Source: Clavelina lepadiformis
Taxonomy: Eukaryota; Chordata; Ascidiacea; Aplousobranchia; Clavelinidae
DNA length: 64,000 nt
Reading direction: 5' to 3'
Assembly: GCF_947623445.1 (NCBI RefSeq)
Contig: NC_135248.1
Location: 11,975,820-12,039,819, forward strand
A program made the translations under genes and the position numbers. Below the pieces are notes generated by a model. It saw only the letters and a program-made list of their open reading frames with translations. It ran no database searches and was not told where the DNA came from. Shown here piece by piece: positions 26,801 through 37,928 of this stretch (its first letter is position 1; the number at the start of each line of letters is the position of its first letter).

Positions 26801-27124
26801 AGTCAAGTGAAGGCATATTTTAAAGTGCCAGGTTAAATAAAATTATAAACTTCATCAAGGTAATTAAACTACCTTTGTCTTTTTATTCATCAGTTATTAG
26901 TATACCTACAATATATGTGGCAATTTACTAGAAATTTCGCTTTTGTAATAATGCTAAATGCATTACAGAATGCTTTGGAAGTTGGAACCGATTTCCGAAA
27001 AGCGCCCCCATCTACGACACAACCCCCACGAACCACCACGACACTCGGCCCACTTGGTCCAATCTGCAGGTCGTTGAGAAGAATTGGACCTGATGGAGAA
27101 ATACGTCCAGGACCGTTATGCTGA
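23876..27124 (+). CDS. BPI/LBP-family secreted protein with Cys-bracketed tail, gene E
   Basis: Exons: 23876-23987, 24119-24206, 24346-24477, 24669-24762, 24848-24985, 25132-25195, 25357-25483, 25599-25743, 25864-25943, 26165-26309, 26421-26583, 26703-26779, 26969-27124; 1521 nt, 506 residues. Signal peptide MKLAIISAAFCLILLISSTSG, mature start ENPGFQIRLTSRG. Conserved Cys pair: VGHCTAS (exon 5) and ICPQVVK (exon 6). Exon 7 reads GLVANPAV then RGRCFPAN, so the first Cys of the second pair is lost. Exon 13 codes NALEVGTDFRKAPP, a Thr/Pro linker, then PICRSLRR and a terminal GPLC. It is the most divergent of the tailed genes and shares the longer exon 10 (145 nt) and shorter exon 11 (163 nt) with B and C. 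An upstream in-frame ATG at 23723 would destroy the signal peptide. Confidence 0.93.
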
Positions 27125-27313
27125 CCGTACATGCTGGTCATGCTTGGATAAAAAGAAAGTCTGCTTTGAACAATTTGGTCAATCCATTCATTTTCTAGTG
27201 TGATTTTGAAATTTCATCTCTACAATGCAAATAAGTTACCAGAAAATTCTCAAACTTGAGATAAAGTGAAATGTATTTGGTTATTTTACCAACGGCTGTA
27301 AGATCCTAAATTC

Positions 27314-27319
27314 AATAAA
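27314..27319 (+). terminator. Poly(A) signal of gene E
   Basis: AATAAA about 190 bases after the gene E stop codon. Confidence 0.6.
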
Positions 27320-27329
27320 TGTGCTCGCG

Positions 27330-27542
27330 TTATGCATATACGTTGTAATGATTTGTTGTTGTACCTGCTCGGGATAGTTCAGACGTTAGCTCAACAGCAA
27401 AGGAAAAGTTGAGGTTAAATTTTCTGGACACGAACAACTTCGTTACAGACAGCGGCCAAGACGCTAGCATTAACCACAACAACACGGGCAAATTGTTACG
27501 TAATACGTCTGGGCTTAGGTTCGACAGTGCCATTATTTTCAA
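27330..27542 (-). other. Unrecognised ORF with signal-like N-terminus
   Basis: A 70-codon minus-strand ORF beginning MKIMALSNLSPDVL with a hydrophobic stretch NNLPVLLWLMLASWPL. A possible donor (GAGCAG followed by GTACAA) sits near its end, so it could be a first exon. No downstream partner exon was found and I do not recognise the protein. It may be chance. Confidence 0.15.
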
Positions 27543-27544
27543 CG

Positions 27545-30293
27545 CTTTCTGATCATCGCGTATACGTCAATAATTCAATTTGGGATCATTACTTTTTAAA
27601 TTAATTACTCAAAATTAGACTTACACGAGAAACTGCATTTATGTTGCGAGGCGCGTGCATCCAATTATACCCACAAACAATCGGAGTGATTTCGATGTGA
27701 AAACTACATCTGTACAGCGAATTAGTTAGTTGTTGAAATTGTTTTAACAACAAATAGCTGATAAACTATTACGTCACACACAAAAGTATTTTTGTCAACA
27801 GCTGCGAAATAATCTTCATTTTAAATTTCTTGAAGCGGCCATTTGATTTTAGCCGTCGCCATGAACTGTTAGAAAACGTGCAGTTGAAAAACCGCCGCAC
27901 TTTCCTACACCGTAAGGCACGTTCATACGTGACGGTTACACGGACTGTACGCGGCTTATAGGCGTCAACATGTTTGTTCGAAAACAAGTAAATATACTAA
28001 CACCGACACGATCCCATTACGTGTAATTATAGTCACTCCATAATCAAGATTTACTAATAATTATTTAGATGTTTTAGGATATTTTTGAAAGTTTGGGTTA
28101 GTTTGGGCAACCAGCTTCAATAAAATTTTAAAAAGATTTGGTATTATGTTGCAAAGATTTTAATAACGTGTGTTTGAAATTTGACAGCGTTGAAATTGCG
28201 TTTATAGGAAGAACCATTCTGTGCGCGTGAAGTCAAACTTCGGCAACAACGTCACAAAGAGGGGAAGTCTCTGCCCGAAGGAACATGCTGTTTTTCATTA
28301 TTTTAACATTACGTGAAAGGTTGCGGTAAGATTGTATAACTTAAAACTTGCTTCTTTTCCTTTTAGCTCTTGGAGGGTTTTGGTTGCGCCGAAACTACAT
28401 GGATTGACAAAAATCGTGATGATGAAACACGTGGCCTATAGTGATGTCACAAAATAAGCAGTTAAAGGTGAAGACTTCGTGTTGAACTATGTAACAAAAT
28501 GTTGTTGTTGTTGCATTTTTGACACTGCTGCATTGAAGTAATATATAAGCCGCCATGGTGAAGGTATCTGGTCTCTTCAGTTGGCGATAATGCTTTATTA
28601 GTTATGTTATTTTACGTTATAAGCTCGTTAAATTTCATTGTATATTCCACAAACAACCACTTACTCGCTTTCATTAATCTGGTATATCTGTAGGAGACCA
28701 TATGTAAGAGAATTAACCAGGGTGAGCCACATTTGGATATTCACTGCGTGTTGCCGACCTTACGCAGCAGTTTTCGATCGCTAATTACTCAAAAACTACA
28801 TGTCGCAAAATAATCGAATAAATTAGAAGAAAAAGTTTGTGGCTATCGATTTTTAACATATTGCCTATGTTGAGAAAAGTATACTTTGTGCAAAACACCT
28901 GTTTTCACAAGTTACATGTACGTCAATATTCTTCTTTGAAATACCGCCCCCTAGCTGTGTCGAACTGGCCGACGAAAATGCCGACAAGGAAAAGAGAACT
29001 TAAAGTGCCCACGCACACGATAAACTAAAGAGAGAAATAATTATATCCTGACCGTGACCACACAGCGATGGTTCTTCACTTCTCTTCCTCCAACTGTCAT
29101 CGACTTGCTCATATGTGAATGGTTATTCACCAAAACAAACCAAAATTGGAAAGAATATGCTAAGATTACAAAAATTACAAATGAAAATTATGTGAAGCAA
29201 TTATAAACTGATAATGCAAACGATTTTAGGTAAAGCTAAGAAAGATCAAGTTCCTGCCTTGTAAAATGCAACTGCCAGCAAAGTTCTAGTTTTCCTGTGT
29301 GCAGGGGAGACCAGATCCGGTCAAGATAGAAAATGTTCAAATGAGTTTAGGCCGCTCGTTTTTAAGCGCAAAGCAACAAAGAGATTGAGTCAATCTCCAT
29401 CAATCTCCATATGGATCAAAATCGGAGATAAAGGAACAAAACACGAAAACATTTAGATCTTGAACTAAAATAAAAATCTTGCCCAAAAGTAACGATCTGC
29501 AAGATGAGAAAAACACATTTCTTTCTAGACCCAACATCAATTTCAGTGAAAAGAAGCTATCAAATTTGAAGGTAATCTTGATTTAACATTTTCGCCACTA
29601 GAGGGGGAACTAGAAATATCTCCAATAGTTAGTCCACATGGCAAAGGATCTTGCTTATACGCTGTAATATGCAAGGCTATACTGAGTCATCCATGTAAAA
29701 GTTAACGTTTAAAATAAAACTAACTGTTTATCGTCTTTCGCCACCAGGAACCTAAGTGATAAAGATTCTCATCCAAGATCAACTTGATGTGACCGAGCAC
29801 GTCAATGTGCTGAATGTACACGCTCCGAGTGTTGAGTTTATAGTCGCGCACAGTACAAAAATGTAACTCGTCGTAAAGTGCTCAGACGATAAATCATTGA
29901 TTTCGATCGGTCATAAAATCATTTGATATTTCACGGGATTAATTGCACCAAACAAATTTTTGTGCACTTTGGAAAGTACCGATTCGTCAAAAACATGCCA
30001 AAATTGACATTTATTAATTAACGAGGAAAAGTACGGAAACATGATCGTTCTTAGTTACAAAAGGTCGTAGCCTGCCTGGATGGAAAATACAATTGACTAA
30101 ATTACTTTAAAACTTGTTTTTTCCTCGCCGTAGGAATTAACTTAGCTATCGGGTAGATTTATCAGAAAATTGTAATAAAACTTTTTCTTGAGAAAAGGTC
30201 AAAATACAAGCTGTGCCTAAATGTCATTAAATTAGTTGTTAAGTCACTTTCTAAACTTAGCTTTGCGAAATGCAAAAACTCCCCAAAAGTGCT
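27545..30293. other. Intergenic, gene E to gene F (2.7 kb)
   Basis: No BPI exon found. It contains the motif GTTGCGCCGAAA at 28383-28394, which recurs upstream of genes H and J. The rest is AT-rich with short unrecognised ORFs. Confidence 0.4.
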
Positions 30294-30300
30294 TATATAA
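30294..30300 (+). promoter_or_regulatory. TATA box of gene F
   Basis: TATATAA in GCTTATATAAGTAGC, 66 bases before the ATG, the same spacing as in genes I and J. Confidence 0.7.
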
Positions 30301-30359
30301 GTAGCAGAATAACTGTTCAATTTACACATCAATCTTTCTGTAAATATTTAAGATTGAAT

Positions 30360-33300
30360 ATGAAGTTGTTTCTTCTTTCAGTGATACTTTGTCTGCTTTT
30401 CACCGCGTCCACGATTTCTGGTCAAAATCCTGGACTTCAAGTGAGACTGACGTCAAGCGGAATCAATTTCGGTATGTTATGTTTTATTGTATATATAGAT
30501 GTTTTTAAAGTTCATGTATTTGTCGCATATCACTTTTAACCATAATCAAACTGTTATTAACAATGACAACACTGCAATTTAGATTACTTTTTGGCCTGAG
30601 TATTGCAAGTAGTTTTATTCAATTTTGTTTATTGTATGCTATGTGTTTTCTTCGTTTATAATCTTTTTGGTTGTCACTGTTTCAATGGAAAGAAATTCTT
30701 GTTGCTGGATGATTTTCACAGCTTTTTGTAAACTCTAAATAGCTATAAAATCAAATTTTTGCATGGTTTTTATTCTAACTTTCAACATATGTTACACAAC
30801 GGACGGCGTGACCTACTTACTGTGAAAAACCTACTTTCGTTTTTGTTCGTTAATTTTGCAGTTATCTGAATGTATTTATACCTTTACAACTGATGTGTTT
30901 TACAATTTAGCAAAACAAATTGCTCTTGGACTCTTGGAAGATATTATTAGAAAACTTGAATTCCCCGAAATTAGGGAAGGCGATGCTGTGTTAAGCAAGT
31001 AAGTTATCACTTTAAGATCCGATCGCAAATCCTTTGTATCTTATATAAAAGAATAAACTTACAGGTAATTCTTTGCAATCCCTCAGGTCTACGCCTATAA
31101 TTGCTAAGAATATAGTGGCATAATTAATACCATGGCTATCTTGGGTAAACTTATCAAAGTTACAAAACTCTAAGAGGCTTAAAGGAAATGATTTTTCTGT
31201 GGCTTGCATGATTTTTTGAGAGATTAAAGTTTACATTTAAATGAAACTTAAATGCCAGTTGGTATACTTTGTTGTTTGGATTTTTAAATAGTTTGAAAGT
31301 CAAATCCTTCACATCGGGCACCACCACAGTTAGTACAAAATCTCCAAACGTTTTTAAAATTCGAATGAAAGGAGCCGGCGTATCTGTTGCTGGAAACTGG
31401 AGAGCAAAGACAAAATTTTTGTTGTAAGTGCTAATTACATCGTAACATTGAGCTTATTTTAAAGCCGTATTTCGCTGGGATAATTGCCTCCGTTTTATTT
31501 TAAAATTGAAGTGTTGCTACCATGCACCATATAGGCTATTTTTAAAATTTGTTAAATACTGTAAAAAAACTTCATGAAACTAATCAAACTTAAAGTTCAA
31601 TAAACTTCATTCCAGCATCACATTCCGTGGCTCCGGAACGGGAAAGGCGTATGCCGAGATCGACCTTGAACAAACAATTATTCTTGATAGAAGCTCCGAT
31701 AAACCTCTGGTAAGAAACCAAAATTTTAATGTTAGATTTTTTTTAGATTAAAACAAAATTTATGAAATTAAATTTACTTTGATTTTATATTGTTATTCAA
31801 TAAGTATTGGAGTCCCATTTTTGAAACGAAAACAGTCACGATAATGACTTGTAGCAAAATGTTAACCACCTACCAAAATGTCAAAACCATTTTGACGATT
31901 TACAATACATCATCTTTTCCCAAATACGAAGCTTAAACGTAACAGACAAGAAACCAAACACATTTATACAACTAACCCCGCCCACAACTTTCTATTTACC
32001 CCAATTTAAGCCAAATCAAAAAAAAGTGGACTTAATCAAGCAATGCTGGTATCAGTCAAAATGTACATAAATTTCAGACATATTTATTGAAATATAATAT
32101 TTTTGTGAGAGTATTTAATTTTCTTCAAAACAAAAAATTAATGCTGCAATGAAAATTATTTTATGTTCTTGGCAGTTTACCGTTGGAGATTGTGAGGCAC
32201 GCGTCATCAAATTTGACTCAAGCGTAGAAGGAAGTAACTTCCTAGAGGACTGGCTTTATAACCTTATCCTTGAGTTTCTTGAAATAGGTTTTCGTCGCGA
32301 TCTCAAAGATGCAGTGAGTTCTAGTTCAGAATTTAGACAATTCTGCTTAATTTGTATACGCTATTTATTATTTTCATAACGATTTTTAATGCAGATTTGT
32401 CCAGAGCTGAAAAAGGTTCTTGAAAAACAAACAAAACAAATTTCAACTGATTTTAAAAGTAAGAAATAAGTCACTAAACTTACAATTACCTACCTACTTA
32501 CAGTTTCTTCTTAGAACTAATAATTTTCTTTGAACTGTTTCGCACAATTTCAGCTGACTTTCCACTAGTATTTGGAACTAACATTAATCTTGGTCTCGTC
32601 TCCAACCCAGCGGTGACAAGCAACAGCATAACACTTGCCCTCAGAGGTCGTTGTTTTCCAAAATCCATGTCCTCATTGAGGTGTGTCAACATCGATATTA
32701 TAAAATATTTACAAAATATATTGATGAGTGTCTTTTCCATGAACACGCAGATAGCGGCTACAGGGCAACATTTTTCCATTACAATTTTAGCTTGGCTGAT
32801 TTTGTGGTTAAGTTACTCCAGACGTATGCTACTCGCTTACTTTAAATGCGTGTTACTCGGTCGAAAAATGTTGGGTGGGAATCGCGTTCGCGTTTTCTCC
32901 AGTTAAAAAGTTTATGAAAAATTGGTAACTTCGAGCGATTGTAATTAAGATTGAAATATTTTAGTTTTCCTTTTAACCCACCAACGGTTCCTGCTATCAC
33001 TACAACGTCACAGATGGCAAGAATTTCGATCAGTCCTTACGTCATGAACACTTTGCTTTACTCGTTGTGGAAGAGCAATGTATTGAAGAAAACTTTTACG
33101 CAGCAACAGGTTTGAATATGCTTGGTTAAAAGTTTCTTAATTTTACATTGATCTGCAACTTTATTTAGAAATTTATTCATTCATTCCATTACTCATGTCA
33201 TTAATTCACAAATTCTAATCAATATTGGCAAAAGTTAGGCATGTTCAACTTTTTTCACAGTGTACCAAGGTCACTCTGTATTTAAAAGCAACTTCTTTAC

Positions 33301-34454
33301 TTTTTTACAAACACAGTGTAACATATTTTCAGCTCACCGTCGCTTTGGGATCCACCTTAAATGCAAATACTTTGGCTCCATTTTTCCCCACCCTTGCTCC
33401 ATATGGCAATCAGTAAGTTACACACTTTTACTTCTATTCATGGCATGCGCGTCCCAATATTGTCAAATAAACTAAAACAATTTCATTGTGATATCATTTC
33501 CGTCTATTTAGACCTCTGCAAGCTGAGATTCGAGCAAGTCAAGCACCAAGAGCACAGTTTACAACAACTGGAATTCAAATATCCGGCAAATTTGATATAA
33601 TTGCTGGACCTTCAAGCGCACCGCAGGCTGCAACCATCAGTACTGTGAGTATAAATACTGTAATTTTCTTGACAGTTGTAGGCCTACAGTAGTTCAGTTT
33701 TCCAATATGTCATTTTCGATTTTAATATACTCGCGTATACGTTACAGTATATTATAAAACTTTTTACAGAACGTTGACTTCACGGCTCAACCTCGTCTCA
33801 CTAACGGCGTCATTTCCGGTTCAATATCAAACGTAGTTGTCGTCATCACCAACGCCGGTGTACTTCCGGATCAAGTTCTCAATCAAATCAACCAACTTAT
33901 TAAAACGTTTCTGTCCGCTCAGATTGTTCCAGCAGTCAACGGTACAAACATTATGGATAATTTTATAAATTCTAAAACTATTGGAATGTGAAAATTTCAA
34001 AACAATGTTGAACGCTAATAACTCTGATGCAACAGAGGTGACTGGAGCCGGATTTGAACTTCCCAGTTTCTATGGTTACTCTTTCTATGGAGCCACCATC
34101 ACCACCAAAACGGTGAGAAAATCAAGATTAATTAATAAACAAACTACATATATATACACGTTTTACATATTCGTCTCCATTTGTTCTGGCGGTAGCATTT
34201 TTTGTCTAGCTATGTCGAGTATGCGACGTATCTCAATGTAATTGACATTACAGAATGCCTTGGAAATCGGATCGAATTTTAGAAAAACTCCTCCCAGCAC
34301 GACAACAAGAACCGTCACGCCATACCGACCCAGACCCAGACCTTGTGAACGAATCAGAAGGCCAGGACAAAACAACGATGGAAACTTCGATGACTTCCGC
34401 ATACAAGAAGTACTGCAACGTATCGATGGAGACGATTATCTTTGCGAAGTCTAA
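30360..34454 (+). CDS. BPI/LBP-family secreted protein with Cys-bracketed tail, gene F
   Basis: Exons: 30360-30471, 30911-30998, 31292-31423, 31616-31709, 32176-32313, 32395-32458, 32554-32680, 32965-33109, 33333-33412, 33512-33644, 33770-33941, 34036-34112, 34254-34454; 1563 nt, 520 residues, the longest of the set. Signal peptide MKLFLLSVILCLLFTASTISG, then QNPGLQVRLTSSG. Cys pair VGDCEAR/ICPELKK. Exon 7 is NINLGLVSNPAVTSN...RGRCFP. Exon 8 holds MARISISPYVMNTLLYSLW, aligning with the BPI stretch VYLGLSDYFFNTAGLVY. The C-terminal barrel exons 10-12 contain AEIRASQAPRAQFT, VVVVITNAGVLPDQV and GAGFELPSFYGYSFYGA. The tail after SNFRKTPP is Thr-rich, then PYRPRPRPCERIRRP, then acidic, ending DDYLCEV. 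Exon 10 is nearly identical to that of gene I. Confidence 0.95.
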
Positions 34455-34532
34455 GCGGCAGCTGGGTCAATGCCAAGCTTTTACTCGTGTATTGTCAGTT
34501 CTTAAAGTGTTTTCAGCATTCGTCTAACGTTC

Positions 34533-34538
34533 AATAAA
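34533..34538 (+). terminator. Poly(A) signal of gene F
   Basis: AATAAA about 80 bases after the stop codon. Confidence 0.65.
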
Positions 34539-35671
34539 CATTTGATTGATGCACTGTGTCTTGTTTTACTTTAAAAGTCCACATTTAGTAAGTTCTATAT
34601 ATAATCTATAATTTTACCAGTTAATTTAAAGTATATACACAATTTGGAAGAGTTTTTTAGTACATTTTCGACCAACAGTTGCTAAAAGCTTAGGTAGCGT
34701 CAGATCTACAGACTACGCCAACTGTTTGACTTAGGAGATGAAATACGTGTCATAAATTAGCAAACACAATTAGTGCGTCTGCATTTAAGGAGTAAATACG
34801 GCAAAGGAGACACTCGTTAAACACGGCGAGGGTGTTATACCGTGACCAGCAGGGAATACGGATTACAATTATAGGCCTACTCCAAATGCTTGAGTTATTT
34901 TAAGAAAACGAAAAAGAACTAAACAAAGAATCAAAAAATGATCGTGCCAGTAATTGCTGCATACTGTAACTTTGAAATTATGTTGTAAATATACAAAATG
35001 TTTTGAAATGCTTCCTTTAAACAACTGCATGTTTAATACGGTTAAGTAGATATTTCAAAAGGATTTAGTAATTGAATTTTGAACACGAAGGTGTATATCA
35101 TATTAAATGTATTGTTTTCTGGACTACAGTGCTTTCAAGAATTACAGTATTATGGAAAAGTTTTAATTTACCCCTGTTAGTCAAAAGTATCACAAACACT
35201 TAGGTAGGTATGACTAATTTTGGTTACGGTAAAAACAACTATCCGTTTTGGTTTAGTACAATATTTACTTCACTGGTTTGCTATGAAATGACGTGAAACA
35301 GGTAACACGAGATCGGTTGCACGAAAACCGCTGATGCTTGACCAGCAACAATTGGACACAGTTTGATCAAATTAACGTCACTGGACCTATGGTGGGGGTT
35401 TTCCCAGTAGGGAATTTATAAATCATGTTTTCTGCTAATGAAATGTGTTTTCGAGTGACAGCGCAAAACAACTCTATAATATCATGTGTGTACATGCTGA
35501 CGTCAAAATCTGGTCTCGTGAGACAAAACAAAAACTTCTTTCTGCTAAACATACAAACTAAACAAAAACAACAACAGATTTTATTGCAAAATTTCCTGCA
35601 AATAACTTTTAAACTACTAAATTAAACACAAATAATGTTTTTCCTCTAGCTAGTAACAGGTTAGATCAACA
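34539..35671. other. Intergenic after gene F
   Basis: AT-rich, with nothing recognised until the orphan BPI exons begin. Confidence 0.4.
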
Positions 35672-36302
35672 CTCCTAGGTCAAGTCCTTGATCAAATCAA
35701 TCAACTGCTTGAAACATTTCTACCAGCACAGATTCCTCCAGCAATTAAAGGTAAAAAATACTTCAGTAATGAAATTGTAAATACTTTTCCAGACAAGCAT
35801 TATAAGCAATTGCGAAAAAAAGTTATCAAAACCAATGAAGAAAAGAAGTAAAACTACAGCACATAGGCCTAATTAAAATTTTCTAACCTTTTTTTATTGT
35901 TAACAGAGATGGCTGAGACAGGATTTGATCTTCCAAATCTTTATGATTTTGCTTTCGTTGGTGCTTCTATATCCTATAGAAAGGTATACTTTAGCAAACC
36001 CGCATTTCTTTAACAAACGCATTGGTAGTACATGGACAAATCGTATAATATTCTAACACAATTAACAAAAAAAAGCAGACTTAATAAATCTTTCGAGTTT
36101 GTTATTGCACACATAGCGTATTGCCTAATGCAAATTCCCAAACCTAGTCAGCAAAGTACCTTTGTTTATCGTTTTCGAGAATGCACTTGAGCTTGGAACC
36201 AATTTTCGAAAAACAACGATAACCACCACACTTCCACACCCTCCCCCACCGAACACTACAACAAAACGTTCAAAATATGACGAGAACAACATCTGTTTGT
36301 AA
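35672..36302 (+). pseudogene. Orphan 3' exons (11 to 13) of a BPI/LBP gene
   Basis: Three exon-like pieces in the correct order. The first, up to about 35750, is the second half of exon 11 (LGQVLDQINQLLETFLPAQI, ending before gtaaaa). The second is exon 12 at 35907-35983 (77 nt, EMAETGFDLPNLYDFAF, acceptor taacag and donor gtatac). The third is exon 13 at 36180-36302 (NALELGTNFRKTT, Thr/Pro linker with PPPPN, ending NNICL and a stop). All three are open in the right phase. No exons 1-10 lie between gene F and this point, so it is either a 5'-truncated duplicate or a set of alternative terminal exons for gene F, whose exon 11 donor has the matching phase. The exon 13 acceptor (gttttcgag) is weaker than in the full genes. 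Confidence 0.8.
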
Positions 36303-37719
36303 CAATAAGTAACTCAACTTAAAACGCGGAAAATTAAATTCGATCTGTGTCATTCATAACTTTTGTTTTATGCTGTGAGAACGATTACTTATGCTGTGCT
36401 TCTGTTATGTATACCACTTATACTTGCATGTGCTTTATTATGTCTGTGTACGTTTTACCGTTTTTCGGCGTTTTGTATCGTTGCCTGTCACAGACATTTA
36501 TATGTTTCATTTACCAAGTTTTTTGTGTTTGTGTAAAATATACGCTGACGTTTTAAACGAAATCTTGTTATTACGGAGGTTGAAGTTAGTTTAATCCACA
36601 CACACTCACGCCTTGTGTAACTATTCTAGTTTAAAACCTTCACTTACAAACACAATAATTATTTTTTGTATTTTTTGCGGCTGTCGACTCAAGTAAACTA
36701 AAATGCACAAGTTTGATGGCTTAATACATTGTGTGATATCCTTATACATAAATCATCTTCATACTGTGCACGGTGTATGATGTTATCGTGTCTTCTATCC
36801 TGGCCACCGAAACGAGATTCCTACTCTGGAATCCAAGTGATTTAAAACTTGGAATAAACTTGTTTGATTTTAACTCAATTTTTATAATTTTATTTAAATC
36901 CAATGCATTTACAACTGTCATATAGCAAGTGATATTATATGGGTAAACTACTTCAACTACAAAGAAGTAACTAAACAAGTAACCATCAGGGAAACAGTAA
37001 CCAGCAGCTACGCACATCAGTTGTTAATCATGGATTTGGTTTGTTGTATTATGCTACATAAAACAAATGCACATCGTAGCATTCTAGCATTGTTCGCTTT
37101 ATACGTCTTCAAGAGAATAGCTGAGCAAAAAACAGTGGAGATTTAACGAATCTTAGGCGACATCTCTGCATTACGTTGATGTCAAACACTGTATATCAAC
37201 AACAAGCCATATGTGTTTGTGAGATGTCATACGTATGAGGTATTCAGTACAGGGAAATATTTCACCAAGCCAAAGTATTAGTTTAGTTTTATTTAAATTT
37301 GTTTTATTTTATTTATTTAATTTCCTTAGTTTAAAAGCTCTAAATGTTTTGTAAACGTTCGTCTTTGACTACATTCTACACTAAAACATAACTTACCGGA
37401 CAAATTTCGTCAAACTGTCTCGTCATGTCGATGCTAGCAAGACTGCAGTTATGCAATGTTATGCAACAGCGATTTTCACTCAATCGAAACGTTCCTCATT
37501 GTGACACCAGAAGCTCAAATTACCTTTTTACGTCAGAACTGACGTTGAACAAACAGTTTCAAAACCATGAACATTTTTGTTTTTTTTGGTAGGTGAATTT
37601 TTAAATATTTTAAATATAGAGTGCTTGTGATGTTCCAACTTCACACAAACCTGTTGTGAATAACATGACCAGCCAAGCGACACACTTGACGTAACTAAGG
37701 AAATGATTACGTCAACAGG
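36303..37719. other. Intergenic, orphan exons to gene G
   Basis: No exon recognised. AT-rich, with short ORFs that resemble nothing known to me. Confidence 0.4.
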
Positions 37720-37726
37720 TATATAA
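37720..37726 (+). promoter_or_regulatory. Possible TATA box of gene G
   Basis: TATATAA in GGTATATAATCGCC, but 209 bases before the ATG, much farther than in F, H, I and J. Either the 5' UTR is longer or this is not the working element. Confidence 0.4.
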
Positions 37727-37928
37727 TCGCCACCGGTTCAAAACCAAACGTTTTCGAAAACACGGCAAAAACACGAATAAACAATACACGACGTAAAATT
37801 TGCATCAACAGTTGTTTGGATAAACTACTTTTTGCTAGTTATGCAATTTACCAAAAATCGCCTTTAAAAGGACGGAGAACTCTAGATTGTAGGTTAGTTT
37901 TTCTGAGAATTATCAAAGAATACTTAAA

